NCBI GenBank assembly: GCA_046732895.1
Contig: JBKPNZ010000024.1
Location: 1 to 64,000 of the forward strand
Length of the DNA stretch: 64,000 nt
From: JBKPNZ01 sp046732895
GTDB taxonomy: Bacteria > Actinomycetota > Thermoleophilia > Solirubrobacterales > 70-9
Reading direction: 5' to 3'
The position numbers and the translations under genes were made by a program. A model generated the notes under the pieces. It was given only the letters and a program-made list of their open reading frames with translations. It did no database searches and was not told where the DNA came from. Positions 25,637 to 32,350 of this stretch are shown in pieces; positions within the stretch are counted from its first letter, which is position 1, and the number at the start of each line of letters is the position of its first letter.

Positions 25637-26505
25637 GCGCGTACCCCGACGATCTCCAGGAGCTCGTCGAGCGCTACCTGGACGCCCTCCGCTTCTCGTC
25701 GCTGGTGGCGACCACTGGCCTGGATGAGGCGATGCGCTACTCGCTCCTGGCGGGTGGCAAGCGCATCCGCCCGGTCCTGACCCTTGCCACCGCCAGGGCG
25801 ATCGGCACGGAGCCGCAGGATGTGCTGCCGGCGGCGGCGGCGATCGAGCTCATCCATACCTACTCACTCATCCACGACGACCTGCCGGCGATGGATGACG
25901 ACGCCCTGCGGCGCGGGCGCCCGACCTCACACGTGAAGTACGGCGAGGACGTGGCGATCCTGGCCGGCGACGGGCTCTTCGCAGAGGCGATTCACGTCTT
26001 CAGCGAGCGCCAGAGCGGTGACCCGGCGCGCGTTCTGGCAGCTCTCGGCGAGCTCGTGCAGGCGACCGGCGTGGGGGGGATGGTCGGCGGCCAGTATGTG
26101 GACGTTGCGGGCGGCCAAGACCTCGATGCCGAGCGACTGCGGGAGCTCCATTCGCTGAAGACGGGCCGACTCATCGCCGCGAGCGTTGGGGTCCCCCTGA
26201 TCCTCGGCGGCCTCGCTGAAGCTGCCACAATTCCGTACCGGCGCTTTGCGGACGAGCTGGGCGTCCTCTTCCAGATCGTCGACGACATCCTCGACGTGAC
26301 CGGATCGGACGAGGAGCTCGGCAAGCCGCGGGGCTCCGACGAGCGTCATGGCAAGCTCACCTACGTCAGCCTGTTCGGCCTGGAGCGCGCCAGAGAGCTG
26401 GCGGCCGAATCTCACGCGAAGGCACGCGAGGCGCTTGCCGAGGCCGACGGCCAGACCCGCGACCTCGAGCTGATCACCGACTTCATCCACACCCGGCGGA
26501 CATGA
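25633..26505 (+). CDS. ispA: Short-chain polyprenyl diphosphate synthase (FPP/GGPP synthase)
   Basis: The 290-residue enzyme condenses isopentenyl diphosphate with allylic diphosphates to make C15 or C20 prenyl chains in the cytoplasm. The first aspartate-rich motif is HDDLPAMDDD (about residues 81-90), with two extra residues as in bacterial FPP/GGPP synthases, and the second is FQIVDDILDVTG. GGKRIRPVL is the substrate-binding stretch near the N-terminus. Product length cannot be fixed from sequence. The GTG start overlaps xseB, and dxs follows 61 bp on, so prenyl-chain synthesis and its precursor pathway are encoded together. Confidence 0.94.
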   Translation: MSAYPDDLQELVERYLDALRFSSLVATTGLDEAMRYSLLAGGKRIRPVLTLATARAIGTEPQDVLPAAAAIELIHTYSLIHDDLPAMDDDALRRGRPTSHVKYGEDVAILAGDGLFAEAIHVFSERQSGDPARVLAALGELVQATGVGGMVGGQYVDVAGGQDLDAERLRELHSLKTGRLIAASVGVPLILGGLAEAATIPYRRFADELGVLFQIVDDILDVTGSDEELGKPRGSDERHGKLTYVSLFGLERARELAAESHAKAREALAEADGQTRDLELITDFIHTRRT

Positions 26506-26508
26506 AAA

Positions 26509-26570
26509 TGAGGTGCTTTAGCACCGAAAGCAGCATGTGGGGCGGCGAAGCCGCCGCAGGAGATTCATGA
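26509..26570 (+). repeat. 62-bp two-hairpin leader element, copy B (before dxs)
   Basis: This copy begins 4 bp after the ispA stop and ends on the dxs ATG. Hairpins GGTGCTTTAGCACC and GGCGGCGAAGCCGCC match copy A, and the closing AGGAGATTC supplies the dxs ribosome site. Both hairpins sit upstream of the Shine-Dalgarno, the second directly against it. Confidence 0.87.
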
Positions 26571-28576
26571 GCGAAGAGACGCGGCAGGACGAGCGAAACG
26601 AGGAGCCGCTCCTCCCGGACATCGATGGCCCGGACGACTTGAAGGGCCTCGACGATGACGAGCTCCAGGCAGTCGCCCAGGAGGTCCGCGAGCTCATCAT
26701 CGACGTGATCGGCGAGATCGGCGGGCACTTCGGCGCCAACCTCGGCACCTGCGAGCTCGCCGTCGTCCTGCACAGCCTGCTCGACTCGCCCCGCGACAAG
26801 ATCCTCTGGGACGTCGGCCACCAGGCCTACCCGCACAAGGTCCTCACCGGCCGCCGCGACCAGCTGGACACGATCCGCAAGTACGGCGGGCTGGCTCCCT
26901 TCTGCTCGGTGTTCGAGTCCGAGCACGACATCATGGGCGCCGGCCACGCCTCCACCTCGATCGGCTACGCCGTCGGCCTGAAGGAGGCGATGCGCAAGGG
27001 CATCGGCGAGGACGGCAAGGTCGTCGCGGTCATCGGCGACGGCGCGCTCACCGGCGGCGTCGCCTTCGAGGCCCTTCACAACGCGGGCGGGTTGCAGACG
27101 CCGATCGTGATCGTGCTGAACGACAATGGGATGTCGATCTCGCCGAACGTCGGTGCGCTCTCGAGCTACTTCCAGCGGATGCGCCTGAACCCGCGCCTCT
27201 TCCACGCGCGCGAGGACGTCGAGGAGCGCCTGACCAAGCTGCCGCTCGGCCTCGGCCGGCGGATCGAGAAGCTCGGCCCCGAGCTGAAGGCCGCGATCAA
27301 GGCCTACGCCGCTCCCGGGCTGATCTTCGAGGAGCTCGACCTCGTCTACACAGGGCCGATCGACGGTCACGACGTTCCCGCTCTGCGCCGCGCGATGGCC
27401 GACGCGCTGCGCGCGGACCGGCCGGTTGTCGTCCACATCCAGACGGTCAAGGGGAAGGGATTCGCTCCCGCCGAGGAGGGCGGCCTGGAGGGGATGGAGA
27501 AGTGGCACGCGGCGAAGCCCGGATCGATCAAGGACCGACGCCCGGCTCCGAAAAAGGAAACCGATTCCCCCGAGCCGATCGAGAAGCTCGAGCCGCCGCC
27601 TCCGAAGGACCCGCCCCAGTACACACAGGTCTTCGCGGACGCCCTGGTCAAGGAGGCCGGCCGCGACCGTCGCGTCATCGGCATCACCGCGGCGATGGCG
27701 GGGGGCACGGGTCTCAACAAGCTGTGCAAGGAGCTGCCCGAGCAGTACTACGACGTCGGCATCGCCGAGCAGGACGCCGTGCTGTTCGCCGCCGGCCTTG
27801 CGCTCCAGGGAGCGAAGCCGGTGTGCGCCATCTACTCGACCTTCCTGCAGAGAGCGTTCGATCAGATCGTCCACGACGTCTGCCTGCAGAAACTGAACGT
27901 CGTCTTCGCGATGGACCGCGCCGGCCTGGTCGGCGACGACGGCCCCACGCATCACGGCGCCTTCGACATCTCCTACTTCCGGCCGCTTCCCAATGTGGTG
28001 CTCATGGCTCCGCGAAACGAGGCGATGCTCGCTCACATGCTGCGGACGGCCCTCGCCTATGACGATGGGCCGATCGCGCTGCGCTACCCGCGCGGCGCGG
28101 CCGAGGGAGCGCCGATGCCCGACCGCCCCGAGGTCATCCCGATCGGCACCGGCGAGGTCCTGCGCGAGGGATCGCGCGTCGCGCTGGTCGGCTACGGCTA
28201 CGGGGTCAGCGTCTGCCTCGACGCGGCCGAGCGCCTGCGCGAGCACGATCTGGCGCCAACGGTCGCCGACGCGCGGTTCGCGAAGCCGCTCGACACGGAG
28301 CTCATGACCCGGCTGGCTGCCGACCACGAGCTGGTGGTCACGGTGGAGGAGAACGTCCTGCCCGGCGGGTTCGGCGCCGCCGTCCTCGAGCACGTGGAGG
28401 ACACGTTCACGGGGCCCGAGTCACGCCGCGCGCGCGTGGTCCGCATCGGCCTCCCGGACCGCTACGTCACGCATGGAAAGCCGGCGCTGCTCCGCGAGGA
28501 GGTCGGCCTCACGGGCGAGGCCGTCGCCGAGCGCATCCTGTCCGCGGTCGGCTCGCGCGATCGGGCCGTCCGCTAG
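26567..28576 (+). CDS. dxs: 1-deoxy-D-xylulose-5-phosphate synthase
   Basis: The 669-residue thiamine-diphosphate enzyme makes 1-deoxy-D-xylulose 5-phosphate from pyruvate and glyceraldehyde 3-phosphate, the first step of the MEP isoprenoid pathway. Motifs are GGHFGANLGTCELAV and WDVGHQAYPHKVLTGR, the TPP site GDGALTGGVAFEALHNAG with LNDNGMSIS, and in the C-terminal half YDVGIAEQDAVLFAAGLA and GDDGPTHHGAFD. ATG 26567 has a strong ribosome site (CAGGAG). A linker of about 60 residues rich in Pro, Lys and Glu lies between the domains. The stop overlaps the convergent gene at 28573 by 4 bp. Confidence 0.97.
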   Translation: MSEETRQDERNEEPLLPDIDGPDDLKGLDDDELQAVAQEVRELIIDVIGEIGGHFGANLGTCELAVVLHSLLDSPRDKILWDVGHQAYPHKVLTGRRDQLDTIRKYGGLAPFCSVFESEHDIMGAGHASTSIGYAVGLKEAMRKGIGEDGKVVAVIGDGALTGGVAFEALHNAGGLQTPIVIVLNDNGMSISPNVGALSSYFQRMRLNPRLFHAREDVEERLTKLPLGLGRRIEKLGPELKAAIKAYAAPGLIFEELDLVYTGPIDGHDVPALRRAMADALRADRPVVVHIQTVKGKGFAPAEEGGLEGMEKWHAAKPGSIKDRRPAPKKETDSPEPIEKLEPPPPKDPPQYTQVFADALVKEAGRDRRVIGITAAMAGGTGLNKLCKELPEQYYDVGIAEQDAVLFAAGLALQGAKPVCAIYSTFLQRAFDQIVHDVCLQKLNVVFAMDRAGLVGDDGPTHHGAFDISYFRPLPNVVLMAPRNEAMLAHMLRTALAYDDGPIALRYPRGAAEGAPMPDRPEVIPIGTGEVLREGSRVALVGYGYGVSVCLDAAERLREHDLAPTVADARFAKPLDTELMTRLAADHELVVTVEENVLPGGFGAAVLEHVEDTFTGPESRRARVVRIGLPDRYVTHGKPALLREEVGLTGEAVAERILSAVGSRDRAVR

Positions 28577-28863
28577 AAGCGGATCACGTCCTTCGGGACC
28601 CACCAGCTTTCGACCGTGCGGTCGAGATGGCGCCCGCGCTGCAGGCCGCCGCGCTCGACGCTGGTTTCGACGCCGCCGCCCACCTCTTCCAGCGCCTTGA
28701 GTGCGAGCTCCCGCGCCTCCGCCTTGCCGGCGCCGCCGTTGCGCAGGGCGCGCAGCACCCGGTTCTGCTTGACGGAGCACTGTTCCTGCGGCCCGGTGAC
28801 GCCCATGCGCTGGACGTTTGCTGGATCGGTGATCGCCGCGACGGCGTCCTTCAACTCAGGCAC
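28573..28863 (-). CDS. Small hypothetical protein convergent with dxs
   Basis: The 96-residue product starts with GTG and shows MPELKDAVAAITDPANVQRM, then VTGPQEQCSVKQNRVLRALR, an Ala/Glu-rich helix and WWVPKDVIRF at the end. No family is recognised. The amino-acid make-up and helical pattern look like a real soluble protein, and it ends exactly where dxs ends (CTAG shared tail to tail). It has one cysteine and no signal or membrane segment. Confidence 0.6.
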   Translation of the reverse strand: MPELKDAVAAITDPANVQRMGVTGPQEQCSVKQNRVLRALRNGGAGKAEARELALKALEEVGGGVETSVERGGLQRGRHLDRTVESWWVPKDVIRF

Positions 28864-28992
28864 GCCGGACAGCGTATAGGCGCTGCCAATCGCGGCGGCC
28901 GCGGCCAGGCCATCGGGGTTTCAGCCTCGTCCCGGCCGGGGTAGTGCTGAGCAGGGTCGGTATTGGGGCACGCGACATGGAGGTGGATGCGG

Positions 28993-29205
28993 ATGCCGAT
29001 GGCAGGTTGCGAGGGTTGTGGCCGGGTCGAGACCATTCCGGGACATCCGGAGGCGCGAATCGGGACGATGTACACGGAATGCCCTGAATGCGGCACGCCC
29101 CTCCACTGGGTGGGGATACTGGAAGCCGTCTCGCTCGTGCGCGAGCACCACAAGGCTGACCTGCGTGCGTTGAACGCAACGGACGCCGTCGAAGAGCGCG
29201 TGTAG
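28993..29205 (+). CDS. Small zinc-ribbon protein
   Basis: The 70-residue product has two CxxC pairs, GCEGCGRV and ECPECGTP, about 25 residues apart, as in small zinc ribbons. ATG 28993 is preferred over 28987 or 28963 because GGAGGTGG (28979-28986) then lies at a good distance. The C-terminal part is a short helix (LEAVSLVREHHKADLRAL). Function is unknown; such proteins often bind nucleic acid or a partner protein. It precedes the STAS gene by about 100 bp. Confidence 0.6.
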   Translation: MPMAGCEGCGRVETIPGHPEARIGTMYTECPECGTPLHWVGILEAVSLVREHHKADLRALNATDAVEERV

Positions 29206-29303
29206 CTGCCGCCCACGCGAGCGGCGACGCCTGTCTACGGGCTTGGGTGCGTTCGTGCAGCGGTTGCTTCCAGGTCTCGCGGTCGGATACGTTGGGCTGA
29301 GCG

Positions 29304-29669
29304 ATGACTGACACGGACGTCGACGGAGCCGCCCCAGGCCTGTCTGAGGAGGTCGTGGTCGAGGTCGCGACGGAGCTCGACGTCCGCGGCGCCGAGGCGC
29401 TGTGGGAGGAGCTTCACGAGGCCATCGTGCTGGACCAACCCGTCACCCTCGACATGAGCGACTGCCAGTTCATGGACTCGACCGGACTGACCGTCGTGAT
29501 CCGCGCGGCACGCGAGCTTCGCAAGCGCAACCGGGCGCTTGTCGTCTTCGGTGCCAGCGGTCAGCCGGACCGGATCTTCCACCTGACGAGGGTCGGCGAG
29601 AACGCCGGCATCGACTTCCATCCGAAGCGGCGGACGGGCGCGGCGCCGGGCGACGTCTCGCCGCACTGA
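29304..29669 (+). CDS. STAS-domain protein (anti-sigma-factor antagonist type)
   Basis: The 121-residue cytoplasmic protein is a single STAS domain like SpoIIAA/RsbV. The switch loop FMDSTGLTVVIRAA holds the serine that anti-sigma kinases phosphorylate in this family. ELDVRGAEALWEEL is the usual first helix. When dephosphorylated such proteins bind an anti-sigma factor and free a SigB/SigF-type sigma; the sigma gene at 22245 is a possible target, but no anti-sigma kinase is encoded in the window. A GTTGC-17 nt-GGATAC pair (29263-29290) upstream loosely resembles a SigB-type promoter. Confidence 0.87.
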   Translation: MTDTDVDGAAPGLSEEVVVEVATELDVRGAEALWEELHEAIVLDQPVTLDMSDCQFMDSTGLTVVIRAARELRKRNRALVVFGASGQPDRIFHLTRVGENAGIDFHPKRRTGAAPGDVSPH

Positions 29670-29681
29670 CCGGCCTGCGCG

Positions 29682-30551
29682 TCAGCGCTTGCAGATCGCG
29701 TACGCCGTCAGATCACGCGAGCCGGTGTCGACGTGGGCCTTGGTGGCCCAGGCGTCCTCGGGGGTTGTGTTATCCGCGTCCCCAAAGTCAGCAGGCTCGG
29801 AATTCACGAGGTGTGCCCCGGCGTCACCGCTCAGGTCTGCGCCGCCGCCCGTCACCACCGCCTTCCCCGGGCAGACCGCGGTGACCGCGGGACTCCCGCT
29901 CGAGCTCACAGAAGCGTGCCGGTAGGCGAGGCGCATGTCCTTGCTGCAGATGGCGGTCACATGGACCGTCTGGAACAGGTCGGTCGCGATGACTCGCATG
30001 CTCCAGCCGTCGTCGGGATCGTCGTCGGGGTCCGATCCATCGAAGGGGGCTGAGATCAGGGCACCGTCGTCGTTCGCGTGGCTGTCGAAGCCGCCGCCGA
30101 CGACCGAGGCCCCACGCGGGCATCTGACCTTCGTCACCAGCGGCCCGGTGGCGCTCACAACCGGCTTCTTCAGCCTGTAGATGAGGTCGGGCGACTTGCT
30201 GCAGATCGCGTAGCTCTTGAGCGTCTGGCCGAGGCCACTGACGTACCCGCGCGCCGCGTAAGCCTCCCGTGAGGAGACGCCGGGACCCTCGTGATCAGGC
30301 CCGGCATAGGCGAGCTCACCGAATTCAGGGTCGCCGTCCAGGGTCGCGCCTCCGCCTGTGATGTGCCTGCCCTTCGGGCACGACGCAACTACCGCACCCG
30401 AGCCCGCGAAGTACTGGCTCCCAGAGCGATAGACGAGACCCCCGGCCTTGCCCTCGGGGTCGCTGTGCACTGGCGTTCCGGCCCAGGCCAGGGCGGCGCC
30501 GAAGCAGAGTGCGGCGAAGGCAGCGAGGGGCGCGAGCTTCCGTGCCCACAT
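29682..30551 (-). CDS. Secreted protein with three cysteine-paired repeats
   Basis: The ATG at 30551 begins a clear signal peptide (MWARKLAPLAAFAALCFGAA, cleavage near AWAG). The 289-residue protein then has three repeats of about 65-85 residues, each opening with a CP(x)G...GGG motif (ASCPKGRHITGGGA, VRCPRGASVVGGGF, AVCPGKAVVTGGGA) and closing with an AIC(S)K motif (YAICSK, TAICSK, YAICKR). One cysteine opens and one closes every repeat, so three intra-repeat disulfides are likely. I know no assigned function. It is convergent with the STAS gene (12 bp gap). Confidence 0.75.
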   Translation of the reverse strand: MWARKLAPLAAFAALCFGAALAWAGTPVHSDPEGKAGGLVYRSGSQYFAGSGAVVASCPKGRHITGGGATLDGDPEFGELAYAGPDHEGPGVSSREAYAARGYVSGLGQTLKSYAICSKSPDLIYRLKKPVVSATGPLVTKVRCPRGASVVGGGFDSHANDDGALISAPFDGSDPDDDPDDGWSMRVIATDLFQTVHVTAICSKDMRLAYRHASVSSSGSPAVTAVCPGKAVVTGGGADLSGDAGAHLVNSEPADFGDADNTTPEDAWATKAHVDTGSRDLTAYAICKR

Positions 30552-30625
30552 GGCGCGCGAGTATATGGGGCGCCCCAGCAGGAGACAGGGCCACCTTGGA
30601 GGGCAGCCCTGCCAAGCCGGCGGGG

Positions 30626-31300
30626 CTAGCGGATCGCGTAGCGCGCGAGCGTTTCGGGCTCGACGACCTTGATCCGGCGGCGGTCGGTCTCGATGGCGCC
30701 CAGCTTGCGCAGTGTCTGAAGAGCACGGGCCACCGCCTCTCGCGATGAGCTGCTCCATGCCGCGAGCTCCTCCTGCGAGAGCGGTAGGCCGATGACCACT
30801 ACGCCGCCGTCGACCTCACCGAAGCGCGCGCACAGCTCGACCAGCCGCGAGGCGATCCGCCCGAGCGTGTCCTGAGCGGCGAACTCGAGCTGGCGGCGAT
30901 TCTCCTCCTGAAGGCGCTCGAGGGCAGTCGTCAGCATCAGTCGCATGACGCGGGGATGCTGATCGAGGAAGGCAAGGAATGCGGCACGTGGGGTTGCCAT
31001 CACCTCGGCCGGCTCAAGCGTTGTCACGGTGGCCGTCCGCGGTCGGTCCGCGAGGACCGACAGCTCGCCGAGCAGATCGCCGGGTCCGGCGAATCCGAGG
31101 ATGACCTCGCGGCCGGTTGTCGACAGCAGGGTGACCTTGGCCCTCCCGTCCTTGAGGACGAGCGTCTGACCGGGGTCGTCGCCCTCGTGGAAGATCGGCG
31201 TTCCCTGCGGATAGCTGCGCGCGATCGAGAGTTCCTCGAGCGTCGCGGCCTCCGGCCCGGTGAGCCCCTCCGCGAATGGGACGTGGGTTGCGCCGTCCAT
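30626..31300 (-). CDS. Crp/Fnr family transcription regulator
   Basis: The 224-residue protein has an N-terminal cyclic-nucleotide-binding-fold domain (PIFHEGDDPGQTLVLKDGRA, then GDLLGELSVLADRPRTATV) and a C-terminal winged helix with LSQEELAAWSSSSREAVARA as recognition region. The GELS-x-RTAT pocket resembles nucleotide-binding CRP members, and no Fe-S cysteine cluster is present, so an FNR-type oxygen sensor is unlikely. The ligand is unknown. It stands alone on the minus strand; a terminator separates it from the gene at 31417. Confidence 0.9.
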   Translation of the reverse strand: MDGATHVPFAEGLTGPEAATLEELSIARSYPQGTPIFHEGDDPGQTLVLKDGRAKVTLLSTTGREVILGFAGPGDLLGELSVLADRPRTATVTTLEPAEVMATPRAAFLAFLDQHPRVMRLMLTTALERLQEENRRQLEFAAQDTLGRIASRLVELCARFGEVDGGVVVIGLPLSQEELAAWSSSSREAVARALQTLRKLGAIETDRRRIKVVEPETLARYAIR

Positions 31301-31355
31301 GGGCTTCCTCTTGGCCGAGTCTAGACCGCATGCTCTGAGGAAGAGGGCCGCAAAC

Positions 31356-31387
31356 GGAAGCGAGACCGCGTGGGCGGTCTCGCTTCC
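31356..31387 (-). terminator. Strong hairpin terminator
   Basis: A perfect 14-bp stem (GGAAGCGAGACCGC with GCGGTCTCGCTTCC) around GTGG lies between the minus-strand genes at 31417 and 30626. It most probably ends the transcript of the 31417 gene. Confidence 0.8.
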
Positions 31388-31416
31388 AAGCGCTCGCGTG
31401 GGCGTGAGGCTTGCGT

Positions 31417-31794
31417 CTACGCGTGCGCGGGCCTGTGCGTCTTCCGGACGCGGGTCGCGCCGAGCCCGACAGCGGCGATGCCGAGGGCGGCGATCCCGGC
31501 CGCGGCGATGGCTGCGGCCGTCCAGTCGAAGCCGTTGCCCGTGGTGTCGCCGGCGCTGGGTAGCTCGAAGGGCTGGGCCCTGGAGCCGTCACGGCGGAGC
31601 TGCACGCCGTTCGGCGCGCTCGCCGACGCTGTGGGCGCCGCGTCGGTGAGAACAGGCGCTGCGAGCTGCGCGGCCTGCGGCTGCCCGGTGACGCTCGTAC
31701 CTGCGTCCTGCCGCGGCGCGGCCGAAGCAGATGAACCGAAGGCGGCAAGGGCCAGCAGTGCGAATGCGGTGATGATGGTGAGCCTGGTCTTCAT
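31417..31794 (-). CDS. Small exported protein with a C-terminal membrane anchor
   Basis: The 125-residue product has an N-terminal signal peptide (MKTRLTIITAFALLALAAFG, cut near ASAA), a flexible Ala/Gln/Thr-rich middle, and a C-terminal hydrophobic helix (about residues 90-113) followed by RVRKTHRP. ELPSAG precedes the helix, which recalls an LPxTG-type sorting signal although the fourth residue is not Thr. It could be simply anchored or a sortase substrate. The ribosome site GGGGAAAG lies just before the ATG. Confidence 0.65.
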   Translation of the reverse strand: MKTRLTIITAFALLALAAFGSSASAAPRQDAGTSVTGQPQAAQLAAPVLTDAAPTASASAPNGVQLRRDGSRAQPFELPSAGDTTGNGFDWTAAAIAAAGIAALGIAAVGLGATRVRKTHRPAHA

Positions 31795-31909
31795 CTCTTT
31801 CCCCTTTCCGGGAACCGGTGAAATGGACAGTGCCCACGCTAGGTCCGGGTGGCCGCCGCTACCACGGCGCGCGCCACACCGCGACTATGTAATTCGACAC
31901 ACGATCGAA

Positions 31910-31930
31910 GCGCCCCGCACTTTGCGGCGC
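31910..31930 (-). terminator. Candidate hairpin downstream of the coiled-coil gene
   Basis: GCGC..CGCA pairs with TGCG..GCGC around CTT, with a two-base bulge. The gap 31795-32017 holds no gene; this hairpin is its only visible feature and resembles the one at 38314 (CGCCCCGCAC shared). Confidence 0.4.
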
Positions 31931-32017
31931 ACAAGGCCCGCCAGCCTCAGGGCATCTGAATGACACCCGCTTCGCATCCGAGGGCGGGGTGCGACCAGGG
32001 TCTGGCTTCGAGGGCCG

Positions 32018-32227
32018 CTACTGGCGACGGTGCAGCAGCTCGCGCAACCACGCTTCCGTGGATCGATGGGTCGAATCTGGCGCGTCCCGCGATTCCCCCG
32101 GTTCGCGTGCGAGGTCGAGCTTGTGCCGCAAAACGTTTATCGCGGCGATCAGATCCCTGCGCGCCTGCCGCTCTTCGCGCAGCTGCGCCTCCAAGCTGTG
32201 GATGCGGCTTGCCTTGCTACCGAACAT
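32018..32227 (-). CDS. Small coiled-coil hypothetical protein
   Basis: From the ATG at 32227 the product is 69 residues: MFGSKASRIHSLEAQLREER begins a charged helix that runs for about 40 residues, followed by a short ESRDAPDSTHRSTEAWL tail. A GGGAAGG ribosome site lies 3-9 nt upstream. No family is recognised. Coding potential is fair but the gene is short, so it may be spurious. Confidence 0.45.
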   Translation of the reverse strand: MFGSKASRIHSLEAQLREERQARRDLIAAINVLRHKLDLAREPGESRDAPDSTHRSTEAWLRELLHRRQ

Positions 32228-32350
32228 CAGCCTTCCCGCTCTTCGTTTGTGGCCGATCCCTCGCGGAACCCAAACCTCACCACCCAAGGCCGGGCGAGTC
32301 AAGGGAGGGGGAGGGTTGGGATACCCGAAAGCAGGTAGCGGCTGGGCGTA

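Noticed and set aside
26483..28393. 636-codon open frame on the minus strand
   Set aside because: Antisense to dxs, with no recognisable domain.
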